A stretch of 35,078 nt of DNA from Verrucomicrobiota bacterium (GCA_003402745.1 QQND01000028.1:1-35078), one strand, 5' to 3'; positions 7,828 to 16,994 are shown, counted from the stretch's first letter. Made by a program: numbers and translations. Notes: a model not told the origin generated them from the letters alone.

Positions 7828-9141
7828 CTAGGAGAGGGAAATGAGACCCCCGTCGCACAGGTCGGCCTTCCCAAAGGTTTGCAGCCCGGTATGGCCCATG
7901 GCATGTGCGATCGTCAGCCAGAGCCGGTTGTGCGCGACGTTGTCCAGCTTGAGGGAGCGGCCCATTTTAAATCCGCCGCCCCCGCCCACCATGACGATAG
8001 GAATGTTGTCGAGCGTGTGACTGTTGCCCTTCCCAAGTTCGTTAGTCCATACGAGCAGCGTGTTATCTAGGAGGGAGCCGTCCCCTGAAGGCTCGGGGGT
8101 TTCAGCCAGGCGCTTGGCGAGATAAGCGAACTCTCCGCAAAACCAGGTGTTGATTTTCTGAAGTTTTGAAAAGGATTCCTTGTTGTCGTCCGGATCGTGG
8201 GAGAGCGAATGGTGGCCTTCTTCGACTCCAAGCCAGCGCATTTGCGCCTGGCCCACGCTCCTCATGAATTGGAAAGTGGCCACGCGCGCCATGTCGTTAG
8301 AGAGTGCATTGACCAGAAGGTTGATTTGCATCCGGCTGATCTGCGGCGTGTTGTCGTTGACAAGCTCGATGCCGGGATCCAAATCGGGCATCGGATGCGC
8401 CACCGATTGAACCGGCGCCTTAAGTTCGGCTTCCATGCTCCGCACCAGGGTTAGGTGCTCTTCCAGCATCTGCTTGTCGCGGGCGCTCAGCTTTTGGGAG
8501 ACGCGGTGCAAATCGCTTTTCACGTCGTCGAGTATGCTGACTAGGCTGGCCTTATCCTTCATCTGCCCGTACATTTTGGAGAACATCTGGTAGGGATCGT
8601 CCAAGGGGGCCACGGGTTGGTTTGGCCCGAGGTAACTCATCCGGGTCCAGGGATCCGCGCGGTTTGGAACAGCCACACCAAACTCTAAAGAGCCAAACCT
8701 GGTTTTGGTCTCGGGTTGGGACTGGAGCGCCTTTTTGATTTCTTGATCCACCGAAATACCACTCGCCCAACCGGCTGGCGCTCCGCCTCCGCCCATGATG
8801 TTGCCTGGAAGAAGATTGTCGGCTGTAAGCAGGCAGCTCATTCCCCGCATGTGATTGTCGCCATCCCCTCGGATCTTATTGTAGACGCCTTTTAAAATAA
8901 GGGTTTGTTTCTTGAACGGCTCCAAGGGTTGGAGGATCGATTTAAACTCGAAATCTTCCCCCTCTTCTTCGGGCCAGAATTCGCCGGGCAGTGTTCCGTT
9001 TGGGGAAAACACAATCACCAAGCGCCGCGGCTTTTGCGAAACCGCCGCCGCCGAAAGGCTGGGGAGGCCTGCAAGAAAGGGAAGCGTCGCAGCGGAAACT
9101 CCGAGGTTGCGAAGAAATTGACGGCGGTTGAGGTGGGTCAC
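7828..9141 (-). CDS. DUF1552 protein with Tat signal
   Basis: 437 residues, exported. The twin-arginine signal [10 protein letters not shown] (R6, R7) is followed by a hydrophobic stretch to about residue 33. The DUF1552 body starts at [19 protein letters not shown], and the family segments [14 protein letters not shown] and [19 protein letters not shown] are present. DUF1552 proteins are typically encoded beside DUF1592-type cytochromes in planctomycetes and verrucomicrobia; they have a secreted-hydrolase look but no established activity. The upstream cytochrome gene ends 45 bp before, so the two form an operon. The first usable start is GTG 9141: no ATG lies between the upstream in-frame stop (9187-9189) and the Tat motif. 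No Shine-Dalgarno sequence is evident. Confidence 0.92.
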   Translation of the reverse strand: MTHLNRRQFLRNLGVSAATLPFLAGLPSLSAAAVSQKPRRLVIVFSPNGTLPGEFWPEEEGEDFEFKSILQPLEPFKKQTLILKGVYNKIRGDGDNHMRGMSCLLTADNLLPGNIMGGGGAPAGWASGISVDQEIKKALQSQPETKTRFGSLEFGVAVPNRADPWTRMSYLGPNQPVAPLDDPYQMFSKMYGQMKDKASLVSILDDVKSDLHRVSQKLSARDKQMLEEHLTLVRSMEAELKAPVQSVAHPMPDLDPGIELVNDNTPQISRMQINLLVNALSNDMARVATFQFMRSVGQAQMRWLGVEEGHHSLSHDPDDNKESFSKLQKINTWFCGEFAYLAKRLAETPEPSGDGSLLDNTLLVWTNELGKGNSHTLDNIPIVMVGGGGGFKMGRSLKLDNVAHNRLWLTIAHAMGHTGLQTFGKADLCDGGLISLS

Positions 9142-9186
9142 TTTAAAAAGAGGGTTGGAATGAGGTTGGAGTAAAACCGGCCGCAG

Positions 9187-11577
9187 TCAATGGCCAGCAA
9201 TTTTGGGCTCGTCCTTGGAAAGATTTGCGCCGGCGTGAGTGAGGGCAATTTCGGCGAGTAGTTTACGGATGTGAAACTGGTCGGATACAAAGCGAGTCTT
9301 CAGTTTAGAAATGGTTTCCACGCCAAAGGCGGCCGGGGGTTGCTTGACCGCGTATAAAAAAAGCTGCGTTACAAAAGATTCGTGGGCATGAGCACTGTTT
9401 ACCGCATGGTTTGCCACATCAACTGCCCCTGAAAAATGCAGAGAGACGCCTTCTTCTGCGTCGAAATCCACAGCGGCATCCACCGGTTTTTTGTTTTCCT
9501 GAGTGCGCCAGCGGCCGAGGGCGTCGAAATTTTCGAGGGTGAATCCCAGCGGGTTAATCACTCCGTGGCAACCCGCACAGGCGGTGTTTTTTGTCAGTGA
9601 GGAAACTTTTTCGCGCATCGTGAGGCTGGGATCAAACTTGGCATCCTCGAAGGCCACGGCTACGGCGGGGTTTTTGAGATTCACACCCACGATACTCCGG
9701 CTCAAAAACACACCCCTGTGTATTGGGGATGTTGTCCGGTTGTAAGCGAGTGCGGAGAGCAAATATGGGTGCGTTAGGACTCCTGAACGGCGGCCAATTT
9801 CGGGCACCACTCGCTCAAACCCGCCACTCTCCACCGGTTTGCCATACACGCGGCCAAGCCTTGCATTGAGCCAGAGATGATCGGCCTGGAGCAGCGCCCG
9901 GTAGTCGGAGTTTTCACCCCAGACAATTTCATCAAGAAACAGGTGCAACGATTCGCGCAAATCAGCCCGCAGAGCATCGTCAAATTCAGGGAACAGGACG
10001 GAGTCCTTGGCCGCGTGCTCCGCGCGCTCCGTATCGAGCCACTGCTCAAAAAAACCATTGAGCTTCGTCCGGGTGCGAGCGTCTGAGAGCATTCGTTCGG
10101 TTTCCTTCTGAATCTGTTCGCGAGTGCGTAGTCTTCCCTCGGCCGCTGCCTTTGCAAGGGGCGCGTCCGGAATAGAGTCCCACAAAACCAAAGCAAGCCT
10201 CGTCGCGATGGCAAAGTCGTCATGGGTTCCTTCGTGAGCGAGTTCGGGGTAAAGGAACCGTGGAGACTTCAGAGCGAACAACACCAACCGCTTCACTGCG
10301 AGGGTAGGGGTGGGTGCGGAATTGAAGACGCGCGTGATGAGCCGCTCTTTTTGTTCGGCGTCGAGCGGACGGCGGAAGGCGGCTTCCACAAAACGCTGGG
10401 CGAATGCTTGGAGTTTTACGACGCGGTCAGGTGCGGTTGATTTGCTTCCCGAAAGGTTGTCCAACGCGGTCTCCACGTGTGCCGCAACTTCGAGCGCTGC
10501 GGTGGTGGTGGCTTGGTCCCATTCTTTGGAAACTGTTGTTCCACGCTCGTATCCAGCACTGCGGTCGTCTGCGGGGAGCGCCGTTTTCACAACCATATTC
10601 ACCGGGATCTCCTGGGGCATAAAGCGCCCCACCGGGATGTGTTCAAGAATCCCGTGCGGCGGCTTCCAGAGGACGTCTAGCGAAGCGCTTTTGTCTTTGA
10701 ATTTGAAAAAAGAAAGCGCCATCCGGTAGGTTCTTCCGCCGAGCAGAAAAATGCTTTTTTTCTCCTCCCTCACCTGAGGTCCTGGTGCCACCCAAGAGTC
10801 AATGAGCGGTTCCTCCGGCTCGTTAATCCACAGACGCACTCCGTTTTCTGTCCGCACCACAAACTCGTAGCTGCCGGTTTCCGGAACAACGATAGACCCT
10901 GTCCAGCGGATATTAAATTCATCGGGAATCATTTTTTCCACGTTTGGACTGTCGGCTCCAAAGTGAAAGGTGAGCGCGGTGTCCACGCGGTCGAATTTTT
11001 CCTGTTTGCGGGCGTTTCTATCTATTTTTTTCGCAGTCTTAGCCTCGGCCAACTCCTCCTGGGTTGGGATGGCGAAGCCGGTGTAGAAGCCTCGTAGTCC
11101 GTGTTCGGTGCCGACGGGCCGATCAAACCCGGGCCGGAATCGTCCGAGCAAGTCTGCCACGGAATTCCGGTACTGCGTGACGGTCAAGTGGGAGAGGGTT
11201 TCAGGAACCGGTCGGACGCGCGCTTGGGCAGCGGGGGAGTAAAACGCGTTGAAGATGTATTGCGCGACCGCCTCGGCGTCGGGACCCACACAAGAACCCT
11301 CGTTCCCCTCAGGCATTGTTTTTGAAATGAGGCGAGTGAGCGCCGAAACGCTCCGGTTGCCCGCCAGAACTTCATCGCATTTTCCATGAACACCCTCGCC
11401 CTGCTTGCCGTGACATTCAGCGCAGGTCTTTTCGTAAATTGCGGCGCCGTTTGAAGGCACACCGGCCACGGACCCCTCAGATCCCAGAGACTGGGGAGGC
11501 CAGAGCAAGACCAGACAAGCGGCCCCCGGGAGACCGATTGTTAAAAAGAATAAAGCCAATGACCGCAAAGCGCGCAC
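9187..11577 (-). CDS. Large c-type cytochrome with DUF1587-PA14-DUF1595/1592/1588/1585 architecture
   Basis: 796 residues. An N-terminal hydrophobic segment (about 6-27) is followed by a cytochrome c domain with CAECH at 52-56. Then come DUF1587 (LSHLTVTQYRNSVADLLGRF), a PA14-like beta-sandwich at about 220-330 (WTGSIVVPETGSYEFVVRTE; NGVRLWINEP), DUF1595 (FVEAAFRRPLDAEQKERLI), DUF1592 (FAIATRLALVLWDSIPDAPL), DUF1588 (GVLTHPYLLSALAYNRTTSP, second haem site CAGCH in NPLGF context) and DUF1585 at the end. PA14 domains commonly bind carbohydrate, so surface or periplasmic polysaccharide is a plausible but unproven ligand. GTG 11577 is the only usable start after an in-frame TAA. It is the first of a pair with DUF1552 and lies 66 bp after queD. 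Confidence 0.92.
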   Translation of the reverse strand: MRALRSLALFFLTIGLPGAACLVLLWPPQSLGSEGSVAGVPSNGAAIYEKTCAECHGKQGEGVHGKCDEVLAGNRSVSALTRLISKTMPEGNEGSCVGPDAEAVAQYIFNAFYSPAAQARVRPVPETLSHLTVTQYRNSVADLLGRFRPGFDRPVGTEHGLRGFYTGFAIPTQEELAEAKTAKKIDRNARKQEKFDRVDTALTFHFGADSPNVEKMIPDEFNIRWTGSIVVPETGSYEFVVRTENGVRLWINEPEEPLIDSWVAPGPQVREEKKSIFLLGGRTYRMALSFFKFKDKSASLDVLWKPPHGILEHIPVGRFMPQEIPVNMVVKTALPADDRSAGYERGTTVSKEWDQATTTAALEVAAHVETALDNLSGSKSTAPDRVVKLQAFAQRFVEAAFRRPLDAEQKERLITRVFNSAPTPTLAVKRLVLFALKSPRFLYPELAHEGTHDDFAIATRLALVLWDSIPDAPLAKAAAEGRLRTREQIQKETERMLSDARTRTKLNGFFEQWLDTERAEHAAKDSVLFPEFDDALRADLRESLHLFLDEIVWGENSDYRALLQADHLWLNARLGRVYGKPVESGGFERVVPEIGRRSGVLTHPYLLSALAYNRTTSPIHRGVFLSRSIVGVNLKNPAVAVAFEDAKFDPSLTMREKVSSLTKNTACAGCHGVINPLGFTLENFDALGRWRTQENKKPVDAAVDFDAEEGVSLHFSGAVDVANHAVNSAHAHESFVTQLFLYAVKQPPAAFGVETISKLKTRFVSDQFHIRKLLAEIALTHAGANLSKDEPKIAGH

Positions 11578-11643
11578 AGTAAGATCGAGTCCGGTGCCGT
11601 GAGTTTCTTAGCCACAAACCCGCCGCCAACACCCTTGAACAGG

Positions 11644-12099
11644 CTATTCCGAGTATTCCGCCCAGGAGGAGGAGGTTTCCCAAACCCGGATTTTTTCCAG
11701 ACGGACGGACGCTCGCACCGGATAGCTCGATGGAGGGCCGGCCACATATTCCGCGAGGCTGGCTCGCAGGTGTTCGAAGATGGTCTGCGCAAGCAACTCG
11801 GTAGTCGGGTCGAGGTGTGGAAAACCGATGACCCGGTCGCCGTAGACTTGTTTGAAGTGGGCGAATTGCGGGTCATCCGTATTCATGCAAAGCGCATGGT
11901 CGTAAGTTTCCAGAAAATCGCCGATGAGCCCTTTGACGACCTTGAAGTCACAAACCATCTGGTTGGAGTCGAGCGTGTCGGCGGAAAGAATACATTCGAC
12001 CTTGCGGGTGTGCCCATGTGGGAAGCGACATTTGTCGGGATGCTTCGACAGCATGTGGCCGTTTTCGATCTCGAAGGATTTGCAAACGCGGAACGGCAT
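11644..12099 (-). CDS. queD: 6-carboxytetrahydropterin synthase / PTPS family
   Basis: 151 residues from ATG 12099. The zinc ligands H15, H28 and H30 and the catalytic C24 sit in NGHMLSKHPDKCRFPHGH. D67-H68 (YDHAL), E101 (DPTTELLA) and E141 (RVWET) complete the signature. QueD converts dihydroneopterin triphosphate to 6-carboxytetrahydropterin in queuosine/7-deazaguanine synthesis; pterin-producing paralogues share this fold, so the exact product is uncertain. No queC, queE or queF is nearby. The frame is open upstream to 12171, but that part overlaps the leuA end; the ATG at 12099 lies 22 bp past the leuA stop and begins the conserved domain. It probably shares a transcript with leuA and the cytochrome/DUF1552 genes. 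Confidence 0.88.
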   Translation of the reverse strand: MPFRVCKSFEIENGHMLSKHPDKCRFPHGHTRKVECILSADTLDSNQMVCDFKVVKGLIGDFLETYDHALCMNTDDPQFAHFKQVYGDRVIGFPHLDPTTELLAQTIFEHLRASLAEYVAGPPSSYPVRASVRLEKIRVWETSSSWAEYSE

Positions 12100-12121
12100 G
12101 GGAAAAACCGGGTTGAGATTT

Positions 12122-13786
12122 TTACAGCGAGGCTCGATTGAGAGCACTGATGACGCCTTCGATCGAGGCAAGTTGGATGTGCGTATTCACGCCCGCCCCC
12201 CAAACGAGGCGACCGTCATTGGTGCGTATCCGGATGAAGGAAATGGCACTGGCCTCCGTGCCGCTGCCCAAGGCCGCCTGACGATAATCGACAACCTCAA
12301 ATGGCGGGATGCCTGTCGCCGTGAGCGCGTTTACAAAAGCCGCGATGGGACCGTTGCCCTCCCCGCTGACTTTGATCTCGCCTCCATCTTGCAGCAGGCT
12401 GGCACGGCAGCGGAAGGAGCCGTCCACGCCGTCGGCGTGGAAGTGGTGCAACTCTAACGGGGTGCGCCGTTCTACGTACTCGCGCCAGAACATTGCCTTC
12501 AGCTCGGTGCCAGTGACCTCGCGGCCGAGTGAATCCACCGCATCATTTGCGAGGGGGCCGAATTCGCGTTGCAGATCCTTGGGAAGTTCTATGCCAAATT
12601 GGCTCTCCAAAAGATAGGCGACGCCGCCCTTGCCGGACTGGCTGTTAACGCGGATCACCTCCCGGTATTCGCGGCCTAGGTCGGAGGGATCGATGGTCAG
12701 ATAGGGGATGTCCCAAACCGCCCCGGGTCCTTTTCCCTGCCACTCTGCAAGGCCTTTGCGAATGGCATCCTGGTGCGAACCGGAAAAGGCGGTGAAAACA
12801 AGTTCACCGGAATACGGATGGCGGGGAGGAACGTGCATTCCCGTGCAGCGCTCATACACCTCGCGCAATGCACTCATGTTCGAGAAGTCCAGGCCCGGGG
12901 CAACCCCGTGCATATACAGATTCAGCGCCACCGTGATAATGTCGAGGTTGCCGGTGCGCTCCCCATTTCCAAACAGCGTGCCCTCGACACGGTCAGCGCC
13001 AGCCAGGAGTCCGAGTTCGGTGGCGGCCGTGCCTGTGCCGCGGTCGTTGTGGGTATGAAGGCTGATGATCAGAGAATCGCGGTTCCCAATGTGGCGGCAA
13101 AACCACTCAATCTGATCCGCATAAACATTCGGCATGGCGACTTCCACGGTGTCGGGAAGGTTCAAGATAATCTTCCTCTCCGGAGTGGGCTCCCACGCTT
13201 CGATGACGCTCCGGCAAATCTCGACGGAGAAATCGATCTCCGTTGCGGAAAAACTCTCCGGGGAATATTCAAGCCGGATATCGGAGCCCGCGAGTTGGGG
13301 GAGGCGTTCCTTGATCCACCGGGTTCCCTTGCGTGCCATTTCGACAATTTGCGGTTTTTCGAGGCCAAAAACAATGCGGCGCTGGGCGGGCGAGGTGGAA
13401 TTATACAGGTGGATGATTGCTTTGCGCACGCCCTTGAGGGACTCGACGGTGCGCTGGATGAGATCCTCCCGCGCCTGTACAAGGACCTGCACGGTGACGT
13501 CCTCGGGAATCCGGCCGTCTTCGATGAGACGGCGCATGAATGCAAATTCCGTGTTGGAGGCTGCGGGGAAACCGACTTCGATTTCCTTAAACCCGCATCG
13601 CACCAAAGCGTCGAAAAGCTCCAGCTTCTGCGAAACGTTCATCGGAACCGCCAGAGCCTGATTTCCATCGCGCAGGTCTACGCTGCACCAGACGGGCGCG
13701 TGCGTCAGGGTGCGGCTAGGCCACTGGCGGTCTGGCAGAGAGACGGGTGGAAAGGCGCGGTATTTGGAGCTCGGGTCCGGAATCAT
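12122..13786 (-). CDS. leuA: 2-isopropylmalate synthase (long LeuA type)
   Basis: This enzyme condenses acetyl-CoA with 2-oxoisovalerate in the first committed step of leucine synthesis, in the cytoplasm. 554 residues from ATG 13786, matching the long form also found in actinobacteria and fungi (MIPDPSSKYRAFPPVSLPDR is its typical N-terminus). The catalytic barrel shows CSVDLRDGNQAL (R39, D40), SLHTHNDRGTGTAATELGLL with the HxH metal site, and GNGERTGNLD. A C-terminal regulatory (LeuA dimer) domain occupies about 430-554, with the usual late GSGTEASAISFIRIR, so leucine feedback inhibition is likely. The frame is open to 13849, but those 21 codons are not conserved. No leucine-rich leader peptide was seen. 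Confidence 0.95.
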   Translation of the reverse strand: MIPDPSSKYRAFPPVSLPDRQWPSRTLTHAPVWCSVDLRDGNQALAVPMNVSQKLELFDALVRCGFKEIEVGFPAASNTEFAFMRRLIEDGRIPEDVTVQVLVQAREDLIQRTVESLKGVRKAIIHLYNSTSPAQRRIVFGLEKPQIVEMARKGTRWIKERLPQLAGSDIRLEYSPESFSATEIDFSVEICRSVIEAWEPTPERKIILNLPDTVEVAMPNVYADQIEWFCRHIGNRDSLIISLHTHNDRGTGTAATELGLLAGADRVEGTLFGNGERTGNLDIITVALNLYMHGVAPGLDFSNMSALREVYERCTGMHVPPRHPYSGELVFTAFSGSHQDAIRKGLAEWQGKGPGAVWDIPYLTIDPSDLGREYREVIRVNSQSGKGGVAYLLESQFGIELPKDLQREFGPLANDAVDSLGREVTGTELKAMFWREYVERRTPLELHHFHADGVDGSFRCRASLLQDGGEIKVSGEGNGPIAAFVNALTATGIPPFEVVDYRQAALGSGTEASAISFIRIRTNDGRLVWGAGVNTHIQLASIEGVISALNRASL

Positions 13787-13801
13787 ATGAGGCAAGGGAC
13801 A

Positions 13802-13831
13802 AATATCGCCCCGAATGGGGGTCCTTTGCAA
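13802..13831 (-). promoter_or_regulatory. Weak candidate promoter for leuA-queD-cytochrome operon
   Basis: On the minus strand TTGCAA (13826-13831) and GATATT (13802-13807) are 18 bases apart, with the -10 about 16 bp before the leuA ATG. The spacer contains CCCC-ATTC-GGGG. Matches are imperfect; this is a suggestion only. Confidence 0.28.
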
Positions 13832-13926
13832 CACGGACGGTGACCTCAATGGTTTGCTTTCGGTGGCCCGGCCTACGGGCGCTCTGGAGGGCGCGCTTTC
13901 GCGGAGGCTTAGGCGGAGGCGGCGGC

Positions 13927-14205
13927 TTAGGCGGCTGCGCCCTGCCGGTAAAACACCGCCACGTTGCCCACCTGCTGAACCAGCGCACTGCGGGTGTCCT
14001 GCGCAAGTTGCGGGGCTAGAGAGCGACGCTCCTCCTTGAAACCCGCGAAACGCACCTTTACCAAAGAGTGCCTCGCCAACGCGTCGTCGAGACTGGCAAC
14101 AACCGCCTCGGTGACACCAGCCTGCCCAACACGCACCACAGCGTCCAAACGCTGCGCCTGTGATTTCAGCGCCCGTTTTTGTGCGCCCGTTAAAATATCA
14201 CTCAT
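13927..14205 (-). CDS. yhbY: YhbY family CRM-domain RNA-binding protein
   Basis: 92 residues, the size of a single CRM (KH-like) domain. The family opening LTGAQKRALKSQAQRL and the GxxG RNA-binding loop GQAG (27-30, in VVRVGQAGVTEAVV) are visible, followed by LVKVRFAGFKEER. YhbY binds pre-50S ribosomal particles and assists assembly. The ATG overlaps the msrA stop by four bases (ATGA), so the genes are translationally coupled. The stop lies in a small GC-rich direct repeat (CCGCCTAAGCC twice, 18 bp apart), the second copy of which has the next in-frame TAA. No ribosomal genes are adjacent. Confidence 0.93.
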   Translation of the reverse strand: MSDILTGAQKRALKSQAQRLDAVVRVGQAGVTEAVVASLDDALARHSLVKVRFAGFKEERRSLAPQLAQDTRSALVQQVGNVAVFYRQGAAA

Positions 14206-14813
14206 TTCGCGGGATGTTCTTCAATTAAGCCTTTGTGGAGAAGCTTCTGCAATTTTGGGGTAATCACCACAGAACAGTACCCGTTTTTTGCGCCGTTCAA
14301 GTTGTAGTAATTCTGATGATAGTCTTCCGCTTTGTAGAATTTTGGCAGGGGCGAAATCTCCGTCACGATGGGAGCCATAAAATCCTTCTGAGCAGTGGCC
14401 TTGGATTTCTCTGTGAGCTCTTTTTGGCGGGCATTTTCGTAAAAGACCACAGATCTGTACTGCGTCCCAGCATCGGCGCCCTGCCGGTTGAGCGTCGTCG
14501 GATCATGCGCAGCCCAGAATACTTCCATTAATTTCTCGTAGGAAATGACGGCGGGCTGAAATTCAATTTGAACGACCTCAGCGTGGCCCGTTTCGCCAGT
14601 GCAAACCTGCTTGTAGGTCGGGTTTTCATTCTTACCTCCGGCGTATCCGCTGACAACGCCGGTGACGCCTTTGAGGCGCTGGAACACTGCCTCGATACAC
14701 CAGAAACAGCCCCCTCCAAAGGTGATCCGTTCCGTTGTAGGCGCAACTGTTTCCGCGGAGGTAGCTGTCATGGCAAAAAGTCCGAACATCAAAGAAGTAA
14801 GAAGCACTTTCAT
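14202..14813 (-). CDS. msrA: Peptide methionine-S-sulfoxide reductase, exported form
   Basis: It reduces methionine S-sulfoxide in proteins. 203 residues from ATG 14813, which begins a signal peptide (MKVLLTSLMFGLFAMTATSA), so the enzyme probably works in the periplasm; the open frame up to 14837 adds a polar segment and is less likely. The catalytic C36 lies in FGGGCFWCIEAVF. VVSGYAGGKNENPTYKQVC and GHAEVVQIEF are family hallmarks, and KAEDYHQNYYNLN marks the substrate pocket. No MsrB domain is fused. The gene is the first of a pair with yhbY (ATGA overlap) and is divergent from a c-type cytochrome gene across 235 bp; I saw no assignable promoter there. Confidence 0.94.
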   Translation of the reverse strand: MKVLLTSLMFGLFAMTATSAETVAPTTERITFGGGCFWCIEAVFQRLKGVTGVVSGYAGGKNENPTYKQVCTGETGHAEVVQIEFQPAVISYEKLMEVFWAAHDPTTLNRQGADAGTQYRSVVFYENARQKELTEKSKATAQKDFMAPIVTEISPLPKFYKAEDYHQNYYNLNGAKNGYCSVVITPKLQKLLHKGLIEEHPAK

Positions 14814-15048
14814 GGGGAAGTTCTTTGTTAAACACAATCGAACGCGGAGAGAAGCCTCTTCATTCAGTTACGAGTCTGAATTTTCGTCGGCCAGGGAATT
14901 TTTTGGGCGCACCCCCCAGATTCAGCATTAAAAGTCATCGAAATGACGTTTCCTCCGCCATTGCATTGCGCGGTCAACCTAGTTCGTCTGCTTTGAGGGT
15001 GGTGCACGGGTGCTAAGAAATGCTACGCTTTGAACTCAACCCGATACC

Positions 15049-16956
15049 ATGCAGCCGCCTTTGATTCGCAATTTATGCCAGTTCACCGTTTGTGGCGTGT
15101 TCCTGCTCGCTGGTGAGCTTCTGCGAGCGGTTCCAGCGCGCGCTTCGTTGCCTCCGCAGCTCGTTGAATACTGCTTTGACTGCCACGGCGAAGGGTCAAA
15201 GAAGGGAGGCGTCGCACTCGATCAGGGTGCCTTGGATCCGGACGCCGAACGTAACATGTGGTTTTCTGTTTGGCGCAATTTGGATGCCGAATTGATGCCG
15301 CCTTCTGACAAACCCCGCCCTTCAAAAGAAGAACGCAGCAAACTCCGGGACTGGGTGGTGCGTTCCGCGCTGCGCCTTGATCCTGCTCATCCGGATCCGG
15401 GCAAGGGTACCATCCGGCGTCTCAACCGTGAAGAGTACCGCAACACGATCAAGGACCTTACCGGAGTTGACTACTTGGTGGAGGACCACTTTCCTGCCGA
15501 CGACACGGGGTATGGTTTTGACACGATCGGCGCGGTCTTGAATTTGTCGCCCATCCATTTGGAAAAGTATCTCAAGTCTGCGGAAACCATCGTGGAGCTG
15601 ACATTCAAAGCAGGCAATCCAGTTGGTGCAATGCTGGTGCCGGAGGGTCCGCCACCGCCCGCTGCGGAGGCGCGTCGGGACTACCTGCGGGCATTGATCC
15701 GTTCGTTTGCGGACCGTGCGTTCCGGAGGCCTGTGGACGAACAGACGCTGGACAAGCTGACCGCCTTGGGCGTGGCGGAGGACACTTTTGAGGAGGGGAT
15801 CAAGACTGCTTTTTCTGCAGTTCTCGCCGCGCCGCGGTTTGTATTTCGCGCTGAAATCCAGCCCGCCGGTGCGAAAAATGGCAGCAGCGTTCCTATCGAT
15901 GAATACGCTCTTGCCTCTCGGATGTCCTACTTTCTCTGGAGCTCGACACCCGATGCGACGCTCTTGGAACTCGCTGCCAGTCGAAAGCTAAGGGCGCAGG
16001 TGCCGGAGCAGGTTCAAAGAATGCTGCAGGATCCGAAGGGTGGGCGGTTTGTGCGTAATTTTGTGGGCCAGTGGTTGCAATCCCGCGATGCGGCCCTCGT
16101 TCCCATCCAGCCCCGGGTGATTCTCGGGGTTCACAAGGGGGACGAGGCGGAAAAAGTTTTTAACTACAAGCTCCGGGAGGCGATGCGGTTGGAAACCGAA
16201 GGTTTTTTTCAGTACATCCTGCGGCAAAATCTCCCTGCGGAGGAGTTGCTCTCCGCCAAATACACTTTTCTGAACCAGCCGCTGGCTGCGTATTACGGGA
16301 TTCGAGGCGTTAAGGGGCAAGAAATGCGCAAAGTGGAACTGCCTGAGGATGCGCACAGGCAGGGCTTGCTGAGCCACGGCAGTTTTCTGGTGGTGACGTC
16401 CAACCCGACCAGGACCTCCCCCGTTAAGCGCGGACAGTTCGTGCTGGAAAACCTCCTGGGAACCCCTGCGCCGCCGCCGCCACCGAACATCCCTGCGCTG
16501 GAAAGCGTGAAACACACGGCGAAAATGAACATGCGGCAGCTCATGGAGTTGCACCGCAGCGACGCGTTGTGCGCGTCCTGCCACAAACGGATGGATCCCC
16601 TGGGACTGGCGCTGGAAAGCTTTAATGCCATGGGAATGCACCGTGATGTCATCAATGACAGCCCTGTAGATGAATCCGGCGAGTTGATCACGGGTGAGAA
16701 GTTCAACAGCCTGGCAGAACTCGTCGGCATCTTGTCCACAGAGCGCAAACATGATTTCTACCGCTGCTTGGTGGAGAAGATCCTCACCTACGCCCTCGGC
16801 CGGGGCATGGAGGCCTCCGACATTCCGACCATTTCAAACCTTCTTGACCGCATGGATTACAACCAAGGGCGGCTGGCCGACCTTGTGCGGGAGGTTGTGC
16901 AAAGCGTGCCCTTCCAAAACATGAGGAGTGAGCAGACGGGCGTGGCCCGCAAATAG
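15049..16956 (+). CDS. c-type cytochrome with DUF1587/1595/1592/1588/1585, no PA14
   Basis: 635 residues with a signal peptide (about 1-32, hydrophobic core VCGVFLLAGELL). CFDCH at 42-46 binds the first haem. DUF1587 follows (RRLNREEYRNTIKDLTGVDY; FPADDTGYGFDTIG), then DUF1595 (FADRAFRRPVDEQTLDKL), DUF1592 (LASRMSYFLWSSTPDATLLE), DUF1588 (GLLSHGSFLVVTSNPTRTSP, with second site CASCH before KRMDPLGLALESF) and DUF1585 (FYRCLVEKILTYALGRGME). This is the canonical architecture, without the PA14 insert of its relative at 9187-11577. A DUF1552 partner usually follows such genes, but here the next gene is hrpB on the other strand. Start ATG 15049 immediately precedes the signal peptide. Periplasmic; reaction unknown. 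Confidence 0.93.
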   Translation: MQPPLIRNLCQFTVCGVFLLAGELLRAVPARASLPPQLVEYCFDCHGEGSKKGGVALDQGALDPDAERNMWFSVWRNLDAELMPPSDKPRPSKEERSKLRDWVVRSALRLDPAHPDPGKGTIRRLNREEYRNTIKDLTGVDYLVEDHFPADDTGYGFDTIGAVLNLSPIHLEKYLKSAETIVELTFKAGNPVGAMLVPEGPPPPAAEARRDYLRALIRSFADRAFRRPVDEQTLDKLTALGVAEDTFEEGIKTAFSAVLAAPRFVFRAEIQPAGAKNGSSVPIDEYALASRMSYFLWSSTPDATLLELAASRKLRAQVPEQVQRMLQDPKGGRFVRNFVGQWLQSRDAALVPIQPRVILGVHKGDEAEKVFNYKLREAMRLETEGFFQYILRQNLPAEELLSAKYTFLNQPLAAYYGIRGVKGQEMRKVELPEDAHRQGLLSHGSFLVVTSNPTRTSPVKRGQFVLENLLGTPAPPPPPNIPALESVKHTAKMNMRQLMELHRSDALCASCHKRMDPLGLALESFNAMGMHRDVINDSPVDESGELITGEKFNSLAELVGILSTERKHDFYRCLVEKILTYALGRGMEASDIPTISNLLDRMDYNQGRLADLVREVVQSVPFQNMRSEQTGVARK

Positions 16957-16994
16957 CCGGCCGTGCTGAAGCCCCACAGGAGGTGCGCGGCGGT

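Noticed and set aside
12099-12171. Longer queD start inside leuA
   Set aside because: The extra 24 codons overlap the conserved leuA end and show no PTPS-family similarity; ATG 12099 begins the domain.
13787-13849. Upstream extension of leuA as a leader peptide or longer start
   Set aside because: No run of leucine codons, no attenuator-type terminator, and the LeuA family opens at ATG 13786.
13861-13930. GC-rich CCGCCTAAGCC repeats at the yhbY stop
   Set aside because: Only two imperfectly embedded copies in a low-complexity GCC stretch; likely slippage rather than a functional element.
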